From the NCBI RefSeq assembly GCF_006874425.1, contig NZ_VIJZ01000007.1, positions 186,001 through 250,000 on the forward strand: 64,000 nucleotides of DNA, in the 5' to 3' direction. Position 1 is the stretch's first letter, and each line of letters begins with the position of its first letter. The translations under genes were made by a program, and so were the position numbers. Positions 15,427-25,233 of the stretch are shown piece after piece. This DNA comes from Paenibacillus ottowii (GTDB taxonomy: Bacteria; Bacillota; Bacilli; Paenibacillales; Paenibacillaceae). The notes beneath the pieces are model-generated. The model ran no database searches, was not told the DNA's origin, and saw only the letters and a list, made by a program, of their open reading frames with translations.

Positions 15427-18400
15427 TTAGATCATGAGCAGCTCACGAATCTCCAGCTCGGTCAGCGCTGAAAGGCTTTCTTGCCCTGGTTGAATGACCT
15501 GGTCGATCAGGTTTTTCTTTTTTTGCTGTAGCTCATACATTTTGTCCTCTACCGTACCTTGGGCGACGAGCCGAATAACCTGCACGACTTTTTTCTGGCC
15601 CATTCGGTGTGCGCGGTTGGTAGCCTGCTCCTCTACAGCGGGATTCCACCACAGGTCATACAAAATGACGGTATCTGCGCCAGTGAGGTTCAGACCCGTA
15701 CCTCCTGCCTTGAGGGAAATCAGGAACAGTTCGCGTTCTCCTTCGTTAAAGCGACTGCACAGCTCGACTCGTTCGGGGGCGGGAGTCTGTCCATCCAGGT
15801 AAAAGTAGGGAACCCCTTCACGGGAAAGCTCGCGTCCGACCATTTGAAGCATCGTGGTGAACTGTGAAAAAATAAGCATCCGCTTCCCGGAGCTGAGACA
15901 TTCCGTAACAATCTCCAGCAGTTGCTCGAATTTGGCTGAGCTGCCTGTATATCCTTCGATGAACAACCCCGGATGACAGCAGAGCTGACGAAGCCGGGTT
16001 AGACCTGCGAGGATTTTGATCCGGTTTTTCTGAAAGCCTTCTTCGTTGAGATGCTTCAACGTTTCATGCTGTAGCTTGGCCAGATAAGCCGTGTATAGCT
16101 TTTTCTGTTCCGGCAGAAGCCGTGATACCTGCACGGATTCGATTTTTTCCGGCAGTTCCTTAAGAACATCGCTTTTCAGACGGCGCAGCAGGAACGGACG
16201 AACCCGCTTGGCAATCACATTTCGAGGCAGGTTGTGAAACGCTCTTTTTCCGCCGGGAAATAGCGCAGGAAATACAACGTCGAAGATGGACCACAACTCT
16301 TCCAGCGTATTCTCGATCGGTGTTCCTGTCAGGGCAAAGCGGTAGCGGGCTTGTACATCCTTAACAGCCTGTGCCGTCTGAGTGGCATGATTCTTGAACG
16401 CTTGTGCCTCGTCCAGAATAAGCGTATGAAACGATGGCTTACTATACATATCTGCCTCGCGCCGCAGCAGCGGGTAGGAAGTAATAATAACGTCATAACT
16501 GGCAGCATCCCGTATAATCCGGCCCCGTTCTTCAGGGCTGCCATCGGCAATAATGACGCGGATATGCGGGGCGAATTTCTCCAGTTCATTCCGCCAATTG
16601 TACACCAGCGATGCAGGGGATACGACCATGGCTGGAAGCTGTTGACTGCGAATCTCTGGCAATACGGAGACGAGGAAGGCAATGCTTTGCAGTGTTTTGC
16701 CCAGCCCCATATCATCTGCCAAAATGCCCCCAAAACGGTAATGTGCCAAGGTCTTGAGCCATTGAAAACCGTAGACCTGATAATCCCTCAAGATTGGAGC
16801 AAGCGTGCTGGGTACGGGAAAGTCGAGATGATCAGGGTTGCGTATATTTTCCAATAATTGGCGAAAGGTTTTGCCCAAGGTCAGGTTTTTCACATGATCA
16901 TTAGGATCAATTAAATACAGACCCTGCGTAACCGGGATTCGAATTTGCGCTGCATCCAGATCGCTTTTGCGGATACCTGTTTCGTTCATGAACCGAATTA
17001 ATTCCTTGTACTCCTCTGTTTCCAGCGGCAGCAAGGCACCATTCGGCAGACGGTGATATCTCTGTTTTTCTTCCAACGATTGGAGTAGCTTGCGAATTTC
17101 CGATTCCGGTATACCCTCAATATCAAATTTAAATTCAAGCCAATCCGTGCGTTCATCCCACTCCGCCCGTATTCTTGGGACAGGCAGTGTATTATTAATT
17201 TTCGCCTTGACTGCACCTGTGGCATAGACATCCAGCAACTTTTCCAATTGTGGAACCGTATGGTACAAAAAGTCATACTCTGCATCTTCATCTTCCATAA
17301 AATATCCGCTGTCTGTTCTGGCAAAGGAGCTATGCTCCATCAGTTCCAAAATTCGCTGCTCCTGTTCCCCATCACGTATCAAAATGCGGTCGTTACCTGG
17401 TGTTCGTGCATCTGTTTCCAATGGGTTGATGATAATATCCCCATATTGGAATTCTAGTCCTGCCAGCAGCTTGTCTCTTACCCGATCCAGATACAGCTTG
17501 GCTTTTAGCGGCTGCTGTGTGACTCGCTCTGAGACAGCACGTGTCATATGGACACGTCCGAGCTTCATTAACCCAGGCACGACCTTATCCATAAAAGCTT
17601 CCATCTGCTCTGGCGCAATCTGAACTTTTCGTCTGTGGTGTACTTCGACCATCCGTTTCAGCTCGGACAAACGCCGTATGGAATCAGCCTTCTGCTTGAC
17701 AAGCTTGCCATCGGCAATGACGACACCGTAGTCCTCCATGACGGTCAAGTCATCCAATCCTTGAATACTTAGCTGATAGCCTTCACTTGTGGCTTCGGTC
17801 TCATCAAATTCAAATTGCAGCGGAAGCATTAGATCAGACTGGGGGATACCCTCGCTCATGTTTCCGTGAATTTCAAAATAGACACCTTGCGCTGCTGTCA
17901 GCAAGGGGAGCAGCTTATCCCAAGCCGCAGGCGGAATGAGAAGCATTCGCTCGCCGCTCATATGACTTCCGGAGGATGAATACGTGCCTGAGGTTTCCCG
18001 AATCATGCGCTCCTGGTAGCATACCTGGGATAACTGCTGGAGAATCGCGTCATGTTCAATTCGGAAGCGGTATAGCTCAGGCTCGTAGGTGAAGCTTTTC
18101 GTGAACATATAGCTATCTCCGCGGTCGATACTGTCCAGAAACGGGCGGATTTTCTGAACGATGTATAATCGTTTGGGCCCGGCCTTCATTTCCACGCCAA
18201 ACATGTATTTTTGGTAACCGTAGGCAAACGGACGGATAACAAACTGAAAATCCAGAATTGCGCGAGTATCCAGCAGCGCAGGTGTGCTGCGAAGCGGTCT
18301 CTTGCGCCCGAATAGTTTTAACATACTGTCGGTTAAATGGAGATCGCCTTGTGAAATGCCAGAGGACCGTGACATTCTGGTTGTGTGTTCATTTGGGTTA

Positions 18401-18792
18401 TCTGTAGATGTGTACATCTCGTCTGAACCTATACTTCCTGCTGGATCGGGAGCAGTGCCGGGATGAAGTTTGGAGACATAGGAACGTACGGACACACTTT
18501 TTCCACGCCGCATATCATAGGCGTTAAGGAGAACAGCGGCAATATGTTTGCAATATCGTCCGGTGGTCTGAAATGAGCTACAGGTGCATTCGGCGCGTAT
18601 GTTTCCGTTGGGCCGAATCAATACAGCAACCGCATAAAAGCCGCTTTCTTTGACTGTAGCTTCGTACACACCTTCATTGTGATCTATCTGTGTAAAGGCC
18701 ACCTTTTTGGCCCGGTAATAGGCATCCCCGTCGTCGTAAGCAGATTGACTGCATAGTTGTCTGATCGCTCGCCGGGTAAGTTCAAAACTCAT
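15427..18792 (-). CDS. SNF2-family helicase with N-terminal SWIM zinc finger
   Basis: Large ATPase of 1121 residues. A SWIM finger near residues 60-85 shows C-T-C, then CKH. The middle is a long bacterial SNF2-associated region (about 200-640). The C-terminal ATPase has RDYQVYGFQWL, Walker A DDMGLGKT, DEAQ box (LDEAQAFKN), SALTGTPIEN-type motif III (ALTGTPIEN), and helicase C motifs SLKAGGTGLNL and NRAHRMGQ. Bacterial SWIM-SNF2 proteins are double-stranded DNA translocases, often linked to RapA-like or repair roles. The exact role is unknown. It stands alone, divergent from the M50 protease gene across 318 bp. Confidence 0.93.
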   Translation of the reverse strand: MSFELTRRAIRQLCSQSAYDDGDAYYRAKKVAFTQIDHNEGVYEATVKESGFYAVAVLIRPNGNIRAECTCSSFQTTGRYCKHIAAVLLNAYDMRRGKSVSVRSYVSKLHPGTAPDPAGSIGSDEMYTSTDNPNEHTTRMSRSSGISQGDLHLTDSMLKLFGRKRPLRSTPALLDTRAILDFQFVIRPFAYGYQKYMFGVEMKAGPKRLYIVQKIRPFLDSIDRGDSYMFTKSFTYEPELYRFRIEHDAILQQLSQVCYQERMIRETSGTYSSSGSHMSGERMLLIPPAAWDKLLPLLTAAQGVYFEIHGNMSEGIPQSDLMLPLQFEFDETEATSEGYQLSIQGLDDLTVMEDYGVVIADGKLVKQKADSIRRLSELKRMVEVHHRRKVQIAPEQMEAFMDKVVPGLMKLGRVHMTRAVSERVTQQPLKAKLYLDRVRDKLLAGLEFQYGDIIINPLETDARTPGNDRILIRDGEQEQRILELMEHSSFARTDSGYFMEDEDAEYDFLYHTVPQLEKLLDVYATGAVKAKINNTLPVPRIRAEWDERTDWLEFKFDIEGIPESEIRKLLQSLEEKQRYHRLPNGALLPLETEEYKELIRFMNETGIRKSDLDAAQIRIPVTQGLYLIDPNDHVKNLTLGKTFRQLLENIRNPDHLDFPVPSTLAPILRDYQVYGFQWLKTLAHYRFGGILADDMGLGKTLQSIAFLVSVLPEIRSQQLPAMVVSPASLVYNWRNELEKFAPHIRVIIADGSPEERGRIIRDAASYDVIITSYPLLRREADMYSKPSFHTLILDEAQAFKNHATQTAQAVKDVQARYRFALTGTPIENTLEELWSIFDVVFPALFPGGKRAFHNLPRNVIAKRVRPFLLRRLKSDVLKELPEKIESVQVSRLLPEQKKLYTAYLAKLQHETLKHLNEEGFQKNRIKILAGLTRLRQLCCHPGLFIEGYTGSSAKFEQLLEIVTECLSSGKRMLIFSQFTTMLQMVGRELSREGVPYFYLDGQTPAPERVELCSRFNEGERELFLISLKAGGTGLNLTGADTVILYDLWWNPAVEEQATNRAHRMGQKKVVQVIRLVAQGTVEDKMYELQQKKKNLIDQVIQPGQESLSALTELEIRELLMI

Positions 18793-19051
18793 GGTTCGTA
18801 ATCCTTTCCTGAGTTATTCCGTTTTCTACATGATAACAGAACAGACAGGGGGAAGGACACTTGAGTACGGAATGCAACTTTACGAACAAGGAGAGAGGAC
18901 AGAAAAAAAGCAGGCCTTGGTCCGTCATTGAACCAAAGTCTTCCAGGTGGCTACAGCTATATTATATGTCGGGCAGTCCTTCTTCTTGCTTATGGACACC
19001 CAGCGCGTTACATGGCTTCCCCAGTTCGCTTATCTGTGAGTTAGAGAAGTT

Positions 19052-19080
19052 TTTACAAGCTGCACATTGCAGGATACAAT
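19052..19080 (+). promoter_or_regulatory. Promoter of the M50 protease gene
   Basis: -35 TTTACA (19052-19057) and -10 TACAAT (19075-19080) have a 17-nt spacer, 31 nt before the TTG start. The rest of the 318-bp divergent gap (18793-19110) has a weak 75-codon frame that I do not accept as a gene. Confidence 0.6.
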
Positions 19081-19110
19081 GGAAGTGATAGAGAAAGGAG
19101 ACAGGTACTT

Positions 19111-20199
19111 TTGCAAAAAGAAGACAATAAGACCGATTCCAAATCCGGCTCCTCCAAATGGTATCTTGGCAGTGCAGCAGCATTGCTCCTGCTAAAAGGC
19201 AAGTCGTTGCTTGCTCTTTTAAAATTCAGTAAATTTGGTGGTGCGCTGATCTCTATGGCGTTTACGATTGGCGCGTATGCGATCATATACCCGTGGGGAT
19301 TTGCGGTCGGATTTGTGTTGTTGTTATTTGTGCATGAGCTGGGGCATGTATTGGCTGCCAAGCACAAGGGGCTTCCAGTGTCGACGCCGTTATTTATTCC
19401 TTTTCTCGGGGCACTGATTACCATGAAACGACATCCCTTGGATGCCCAGACAGAGGCTTATGTGGCTATGGGCGGGCCGTTATTGGGCACGGTTGGAGCT
19501 ATGGCGGTATACGCAGGAGCCTACGCAACAGAAAGTCCGCTACTATACGCGCTGGCATATGTCGGTTTTTTCCTGAATCTGATTAATTTGCTGCCGATTC
19601 ACCCGCTCGACGGTGGACGGATTTCTACAGCAGTGACACGCTGGTTATGGCTGGTGGGTCTATTGGGTGGGATTGTAGTAATTGTGTATTTGAAATCCAT
19701 TTTATTTTTCTTTATTTGGGCACTATTCGCCTATGATTTATACAAAAAATATGTCAAACGCAATAAAGAAGATATCAAAATCCAAACGCTATTACAAAAG
19801 CCGCTGGTTAACGTACAGCATTTGTATGAGCAAGGATATCCGCTACCTGGACCGGAGCATACGCGCAGACTATCCTTTAATACCTACTCAGATCTGGAGG
19901 GGCAGCAATACGTAACAGTATATATGGAAAGTCTGGATGTGGAGCATACGCTTCTGTTGCCGCAGCAGTGTCTTGTCCAAAATGTATGGCTGAACGGGGT
20001 AGAACATATACCGACACCGGATGCATACCAGCTCAGATTGCTGTGTGAGATTGACTATATTCCATTTGAAAATAATAAATATTACGAAGTCCCCGCTGCA
20101 TCACGGTGGAAATTCGGAATCGGTTACTTGGGATTGGCCTTATTCCTGATGGGGATGATGTATGTAGTACATCAGCACATAGGAGATATCAGACTGTGA
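19111..20199 (+). CDS. Site-2 protease family (M50) membrane metalloprotease
   Basis: Intramembrane zinc metalloprotease homologue of 362 residues. The zinc-binding HExxH lies in a TM segment (FVHELGHVLAAKHKG, about residue 72) and the third ligand in NLLPIHPLDGGR. There are about 6 TM helices in residues 10-220, plus one C-terminal TM at about 335-355. A 110-residue cytoplasmic or external domain precedes the last TM. The start is TTG 19111 with GAAAGGAG 10 nt upstream. Unlike SpoIVFB or RseP, no PDZ or CBS domain was recognised. The substrate is unknown. Confidence 0.88.
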   Translation: MQKEDNKTDSKSGSSKWYLGSAAALLLLKGKSLLALLKFSKFGGALISMAFTIGAYAIIYPWGFAVGFVLLLFVHELGHVLAAKHKGLPVSTPLFIPFLGALITMKRHPLDAQTEAYVAMGGPLLGTVGAMAVYAGAYATESPLLYALAYVGFFLNLINLLPIHPLDGGRISTAVTRWLWLVGLLGGIVVIVYLKSILFFFIWALFAYDLYKKYVKRNKEDIKIQTLLQKPLVNVQHLYEQGYPLPGPEHTRRLSFNTYSDLEGQQYVTVYMESLDVEHTLLLPQQCLVQNVWLNGVEHIPTPDAYQLRLLCEIDYIPFENNKYYEVPAASRWKFGIGYLGLALFLMGMMYVVHQHIGDIRL

Positions 20200-20212
20200 T
20201 TTGAAGGATAAC

Positions 20213-21133
20213 CTACGTGTAGTTTCTTTGCTCATCCGTAATTGGTTTTAACGTCTGGCGGTATTTAAGCGGGCTGACGCCTGTCCAGCGCTTGAATTGC
20301 CTGCTGAAATGAGCCAGACTGGAGTATCCCAGCAGGGAAGCTACCTTGTTTAGCGGCAGATTGGGCTGCTGGATCAGTACCTTGGCCTCATGTAGCTTGG
20401 TCTCCGATAGATAGTGACGTGGCGAATAGCCGTAAACTTTGCGGAACACTTCCTGGGCATAGCCTGGACTGATCCCGAGGGAAGCCGCCACATCTTCAAG
20501 CCGGAACGTCTGCTCGCCAGATTCATCCTCCCGATAAGGCTTGAACCTCGATTGAATAGCCTCCATAATGGCCTTGGCATATTGAACGGATGAAGGTGCA
20601 ATTCCGGGCTCCCATCCCGTAGAGATCATTTGCGAGAATATCCCGAACAGCTCGAACAAGGCAATCTGCATGCGAAAGCGGTCCGCTGTCGTATATTCTC
20701 CGCTCTCACGCACCATGCTGATCCAGCTATGAACGACCTTTTGCAGCTTGGTATTGGTTTCAGTGCCTGCCGGGAAAAAGAGCTGATTATTCTTAATCAT
20801 TTCTTGACGGAACAGTGGATCATCGACATTAAAATGGGTGCTAAAATAATACATTCCATCCGGGGATACACACTGACTCACATGCTTAAATCCCGGCGGA
20901 ATCATTAAAATATCACCCTTTCCAACCGAGTATACGTTATTCTCCATAATGGTTTCCTGACGACCTTCCAAAATGAGTGCAATTTCAAAACCAATATGAG
21001 ACTCCTCAGGCATGCACCAATCCGCTTTAACCCGATGAATATGAGCGCCAAAAAATTTCACATTCCAGTCGATAATGGGCAGCCATTGGCAATCATGAAA
21101 TAGAGCTGGATCGACATCTGGATTTAATATCAT
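20213..21133 (-). CDS. AraC family transcriptional regulator with cupin sensor
   Basis: 306-residue regulator. The N-terminal half is a cupin-like ligand pocket (EESHIGFEIALILEGRQE, DILMIPPGFKH). The C-terminal half holds two HTH motifs of AraC type (LEDVAASLGISPGYAQEVF, and LNKVASLLGYSSLAHFSRQF with KRWTGVSPLKYRQ). It is divergent from the GH42 gene across 195 bp, a standard activator-target layout, so a sugar-responsive activator of 21329-23335 is likely. ATG at 21133 follows an AAGGTGATC ribosome site. Confidence 0.92.
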   Translation of the reverse strand: MILNPDVDPALFHDCQWLPIIDWNVKFFGAHIHRVKADWCMPEESHIGFEIALILEGRQETIMENNVYSVGKGDILMIPPGFKHVSQCVSPDGMYYFSTHFNVDDPLFRQEMIKNNQLFFPAGTETNTKLQKVVHSWISMVRESGEYTTADRFRMQIALFELFGIFSQMISTGWEPGIAPSSVQYAKAIMEAIQSRFKPYREDESGEQTFRLEDVAASLGISPGYAQEVFRKVYGYSPRHYLSETKLHEAKVLIQQPNLPLNKVASLLGYSSLAHFSRQFKRWTGVSPLKYRQTLKPITDEQRNYT

Positions 21134-21206
21134 CAGATCACCTTCGATTAGGGCAAATTTTACACCGCTTAGACAATCTCATTGTACCTAACATTTAGCT
21201 ATAATA

Positions 21207-21220
21207 AAAGAGCGCTTACA
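21207..21220. promoter_or_regulatory. Possible cre (CcpA) site, degenerate
   Basis: On the minus strand TGTAAGCGCTCTTT matches TGWAANCGNTNWCA except at the last two positions. It lies upstream of the GH42 promoter, where carbon repression would be expected. Confidence 0.35.
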
Positions 21221-21238
21221 AGTGTTCTGCTACATGCT

Positions 21239-21267
21239 TTTACTTAAAAAAATCGATTATATATAGT
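21239..21267 (+). promoter_or_regulatory. Promoter of the GH42 gene
   Basis: -35 TTTACT (21239-21244) and -10 TATAGT (21262-21267) with a 17-nt spacer, about 60 nt upstream of the start codon. Confidence 0.55.
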
Positions 21268-21328
21268 ATTTTTGGAAGCGGTACCATATTGTAATCAGGG
21301 AGCTTTAAACTTATTGGAGGACGACTCG

Positions 21329-23335
21329 ATGGAAAAGCTATTGTACGGTGTTGCTTATTATGATGAATATATGCCTTATGACCGTTTGGACCAAGATATC
21401 CAAATGATGAAGGATGCGGGAATCAATGTGGTGCGGATTGCCGAATCCACTTGGAGTACGCATGAACCGCAGAACGGAGTATTTGATTTCACCTCTGTGG
21501 ATCGGGTATTGGACGCTATGCATAAGGCTGGTATTGAGGTCATTGTAGGCACGCCCACCTATGCCGTACCCACATGGCTGGTGAAGGAGCATCCCGATGT
21601 ATTGGCAACGACGCCTCAGGGACCAGGCAAATACGGGGCTCGTCAGATTATGGACATTACGAACCCGGTGTACCTGTTCCATGCTGAGCGAATCATACGC
21701 AAGCTAATTGGACGAGTGAGCCAGCATCCGGCGGTTATTGGCTATCAGACAGACAATGAGACGAAGCATTACCATACGAGCGGTCCCAATGTGCAATTAC
21801 AGTTTGTAAAGTATTTGCGGGAGCGGTTTGAATCACTGGAGGAGCTGAACCGCAAATTTGGACTGGATTACTGGAGCAATCGCATCAATAGCTGGGAGGA
21901 CTTCCCTTCGGTGGTCGGAACGATTAATGGAAGCTTGGGCGCGGCCTTTTCCCAGTTCCAGCGCAAGCTGGTGACGGACTTCCTGGCCTGGCAGGTCGCG
22001 ATTGTCAATGAATATAAGCGGGAAGACCAATTTGTTACGCAAAATTTTGATTTTGAGTGGAGAGGTCATTCTTTTGGAATCCAGCCGGATGTGGATCACT
22101 TTGCAGCTTCTCAAGCATTTGATGTGACAGGGGTCGATATTTACCATCCATCACAAGATGATTTGACTGGAATAGAAATCTCTTTTGGCGGTGATGTGGC
22201 ACGTTCGACAAAACAGAATAATTACTTAGTGCTGGAAACGGAGGCGCAGGCGTTTACCCACTGGGTTCCTTATCCGGGACAATTGCGTCTGCAAGCGTTC
22301 AGTCATCTGGCTTCCGGGGCCAATATGGTAGCTTACTGGCACTGGCATTCCATTCATAATTCCTTCGAAACCTACTGGAAGGGTCTGCTTAGCCATGATT
22401 TTGAACCGAATCCTGTGTATGAGGAAGCAAAGACGATAGGGAAGGACTTTGCAAGACTGTCCACGCACCTGGTCAATCTAAAAAAGAAAAATAAAACAGC
22501 TATCCTGGTTAGCAACGAAGCGTTGACATCCATTAACTGGTTCAAGTTTAATATGAACAGCCCACTGAATTACAATGACATCGTACGCTGTTTGTATGAT
22601 GAGTTGTACAAACTGAATATTGGGACAGATATTGTCCATCCGGGTGCGGAATCGTTTGAGGACTATGATCTCCTGATCGTTCCGAGTCTCTATTCTGCGC
22701 CAGATGCACTGCTGGAAAAGCTGAATCGATACGTCGAACAAGGCGGTCATGTAGTATACACCTCCCGCAGCGGATTTACCGACGAACATGTGCAGGTGAG
22801 AACATCGCGGCAGCCGGGCGTGATTAGCGAAGCGTGTGGTATTCATTACAGCCTGTTTGTGGAGCCGAAAAATGTGACGCTCAAGGATAATCCTTTTGAA
22901 GTGGCAGCAGAGGACAATCAGGTAACTACGTGGATGGAGCTAATAACGCCGACGACTGCCGAAGTATTAGCCTATTACGATCACCCGCATTGGGGCCAAT
23001 ATGCCGCGATAACGCAAAATCGTTATGGTCAGGGAACGGCGACCTACATCGGCTGTATTGTCAGTTCGGCGGTCATCCGCGAATTATTAAGCTCTGTAGC
23101 CAAAAAGGCAGGCGTGTGGGGGCTGGATCAGGAAGCTTCTTATCCGATCATTGTTAAATCTGGTACGAATGATTTGGGGCGAACGATCCGGTACTATTTT
23201 AACTATTCCGAACAGGCAGGCTTGGTGGTGTATCCGCATGGAGACGGCAAGGAACTGATCGGAGAGAAGACGGTTACCCAAGGACAATTACTCCAATTGA
23301 AGCCTTGGAGTGTTATAATTATCGAAGAAGCGTAA
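21329..23335 (+). CDS. Beta-galactosidase, glycoside hydrolase family 42
   Basis: Cytoplasmic GH42 enzyme of 668 residues hydrolysing beta-galactosides or galacto-oligosaccharides. Hallmarks are GVAYYDEYMPYDR at the N-terminus, FDFTSVDRVLDAMHKAG, the acid/base Glu in GYQTDNE, and the nucleophile Glu in LVLETEAQAFTHW, followed by the trimerisation-like domain (DYDLLIVPSLY) and a C-terminal beta domain. ATG 21329 is chosen because TTGGAGGA sits just upstream. The frame opens at 21272 without a ribosome site. It lies between its AraC regulator and a YesMN/ABC uptake cluster, suggesting intracellular breakdown of imported galactosides. Confidence 0.93.
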   Translation: MEKLLYGVAYYDEYMPYDRLDQDIQMMKDAGINVVRIAESTWSTHEPQNGVFDFTSVDRVLDAMHKAGIEVIVGTPTYAVPTWLVKEHPDVLATTPQGPGKYGARQIMDITNPVYLFHAERIIRKLIGRVSQHPAVIGYQTDNETKHYHTSGPNVQLQFVKYLRERFESLEELNRKFGLDYWSNRINSWEDFPSVVGTINGSLGAAFSQFQRKLVTDFLAWQVAIVNEYKREDQFVTQNFDFEWRGHSFGIQPDVDHFAASQAFDVTGVDIYHPSQDDLTGIEISFGGDVARSTKQNNYLVLETEAQAFTHWVPYPGQLRLQAFSHLASGANMVAYWHWHSIHNSFETYWKGLLSHDFEPNPVYEEAKTIGKDFARLSTHLVNLKKKNKTAILVSNEALTSINWFKFNMNSPLNYNDIVRCLYDELYKLNIGTDIVHPGAESFEDYDLLIVPSLYSAPDALLEKLNRYVEQGGHVVYTSRSGFTDEHVQVRTSRQPGVISEACGIHYSLFVEPKNVTLKDNPFEVAAEDNQVTTWMELITPTTAEVLAYYDHPHWGQYAAITQNRYGQGTATYIGCIVSSAVIRELLSSVAKKAGVWGLDQEASYPIIVKSGTNDLGRTIRYYFNYSEQAGLVVYPHGDGKELIGEKTVTQGQLLQLKPWSVIIIEEA

Positions 23336-23375
23336 AAGATCCATAGGTACCCCACCGGAAAATCCGGCATATGAA

Positions 23376-23404
23376 GCGCCCCTGCGAATTGCGGGGCGTT
23401 TTCG
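23376..23404 (+). terminator. Terminator after GH42 gene
   Basis: A CGCCCC/GGGGCG stem with inner pairing is followed by TTTT, 41 nt past the stop. Confidence 0.75.
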
Positions 23405-23433
23405 CATATAGCTGAATAGAGGAGTGCATCGCT

Positions 23434-25233
23434 ATGCCAACCCGAGCAGCCCACTGGTTCCGGGCGCTGACTGCCCCGTATCGACGCAGTATTCAGCTCA
23501 AGCTAATTTTGACGATGATTGTTTTATCTGTGCTGCCGGTCATTGCTGTTACGGTGCTGGCTGCGGAGAAAAGCAGATCGTCTATGGAAACCGAAGTGGT
23601 TGAAACGAACATGTCCAATATGAAATGGACGGGCATTTATATCAGCGACCAGTTAGATCGTCTGAATCATCTGATTTACAGCATTCAGATCAGCCCCGAT
23701 CTAAGCGATTATTTGAATGAACGAGAGCCTGACAATCTTTCCAGCCAATTTAATGCCCAGCGAAAAATGTTAAATACGCTGGCGAATGTGTATTATTCAG
23801 CCGGGAGTCATGTCATCGGTATTCAGCTGTATTTGAAACAATCGCAAACCCTGTTTACCTTCAATAGTATGCAAAATGATATTGCGGCAGTGGGCGGTAT
23901 TCCTCCGCAGTACGCTGAGATGTGGCAAGCGAACAAGGATTATTCGATTCGCCCAAGCTCTACTGATCCCGAACGCTTTACACTGACACGCAGTATTCGG
24001 CGTTTTGAAGATCATAAGCAGACGGGGGCTATTTCATTGGAGGTGCTATGGTCACAATTCGATCAGACGCTGGGTCTGCTGGGACGAGGGGATCAGCATC
24101 AGGTGTTGATTACAGATGGGGATGGCAGGGTCATGTATCCAGCGCAAGCTCGTCAGTCGCCTCCTCCTGCAGGAGTACTGACAGCTCTTCGTGATGTTAA
24201 GCCGGGTCCCGGGATGCTTCAAACTGCCGAACATTATGTATTCTACAATGATCTGGATGTGGCTGGATTGAAACTGGTCAAAATCGTACCGACTTCCTCC
24301 ATTAACCACAGTGCCTTTTCAACCATGCTGTATGGTATCGTCGTAGGCGTGATTTCAATCCTGGTTTCGATCTGTATCGCCGTTTTCATCGCATGGCGAA
24401 CCGCACGCCCCATTGTTCAATTGGCGCGTTCGGTGCAGGAGCTGGATATGATTACAGGGCCAGTTGGAAAGCCAAGTACACGGCCGGATGAGATAGGGCT
24501 GCTGGAAAGAAGTCTGCATGGGATGGCAGGCCGAATCCGCCAGCATATCCAGACGGAATACCGTATCAATTTGCAAAAAAAGACGGCTGAATTGAAAGCG
24601 CTTCAGGCGCAGATTCATCCGCATTTTCTGCAAAATACGCTGCAAATGATCGGAAGTATGGTGTTTTCGCAAAAGCCGGAGGATACCTATGAAGTCATTC
24701 GTTCGCTGAGTGAGATGTTCCGTTACGTGGTACGGGAGCCTCAGGATATGGCCTCACTACGTGCAGAACTTGACCATGTGGGGCATTATATGCGTATCCA
24801 GCAGCGTCGTTTTCCTCAAAGATTAGTGTTTCAGGTGGAGACCGAAGAGCAGGCGATGGATATTCGTTTGCCCAAGCTATCGCTTCAACCATTGTTGGAA
24901 AATGCGTTTCAGCATGGTCTTGATCGCAAGGCAGGGGCGTGGCGAATGGCAATCCGCGTGGAAATTATGAAGGAAGAAGTGTGCATTACGGTCAGCGATA
25001 ACGGTAACGGTATGCCCCCGGACAAGCTGGAGAAAGTTCGGGCTAAGCTGGAAAACGCATCGGAGGAACCAATTTGGGCGCAGGGCAGTCATATCGGATT
25101 AAGCAATGTGGCTTCACGCATACAGATGAATTTTGGAGTGTATTACGGAGTGACTATAGATAGTGAGCAGGGAGTCGGTACATGTGTCACTATCCGTATT
25201 CCATTCACCTCAGCAGAGGAGGGCAAAGTATGA
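23434..25233 (+). CDS. YesM-type sensor histidine kinase
   Basis: 599-residue kinase of the LytS/YesM class. TM helices are at about 26-48 and 295-315, flanking an extracellular dCACHE-like sensor, followed by HAMP. The His_kinase block contains LQAQIHPHFLQNTLQMIG (PHFLQN, with Gln where most relatives have Tyr) and the ATPase domain shows LQPLLENAFQHGL and VSDNGNGM. It overlaps the next response regulator by 4 nt. YesM/YesN pairs commonly control the adjacent sugar ABC transporter, here the three genes that follow. Confidence 0.93.
   Translation: MPTRAAHWFRALTAPYRRSIQLKLILTMIVLSVLPVIAVTVLAAEKSRSSMETEVVETNMSNMKWTGIYISDQLDRLNHLIYSIQISPDLSDYLNEREPDNLSSQFNAQRKMLNTLANVYYSAGSHVIGIQLYLKQSQTLFTFNSMQNDIAAVGGIPPQYAEMWQANKDYSIRPSSTDPERFTLTRSIRRFEDHKQTGAISLEVLWSQFDQTLGLLGRGDQHQVLITDGDGRVMYPAQARQSPPPAGVLTALRDVKPGPGMLQTAEHYVFYNDLDVAGLKLVKIVPTSSINHSAFSTMLYGIVVGVISILVSICIAVFIAWRTARPIVQLARSVQELDMITGPVGKPSTRPDEIGLLERSLHGMAGRIRQHIQTEYRINLQKKTAELKALQAQIHPHFLQNTLQMIGSMVFSQKPEDTYEVIRSLSEMFRYVVREPQDMASLRAELDHVGHYMRIQQRRFPQRLVFQVETEEQAMDIRLPKLSLQPLLENAFQHGLDRKAGAWRMAIRVEIMKEEVCITVSDNGNGMPPDKLEKVRAKLENASEEPIWAQGSHIGLSNVASRIQMNFGVYYGVTIDSEQGVGTCVTIRIPFTSAEEGKV

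Noticed and set aside
18861..19088. 75-codon TTG frame in the divergent gap before the M50 protease
   Set aside because: Composition is not protein-like, with many Trp, Cys and Ser, and it overlaps the promoter at 19052-19080. No family resemblance.
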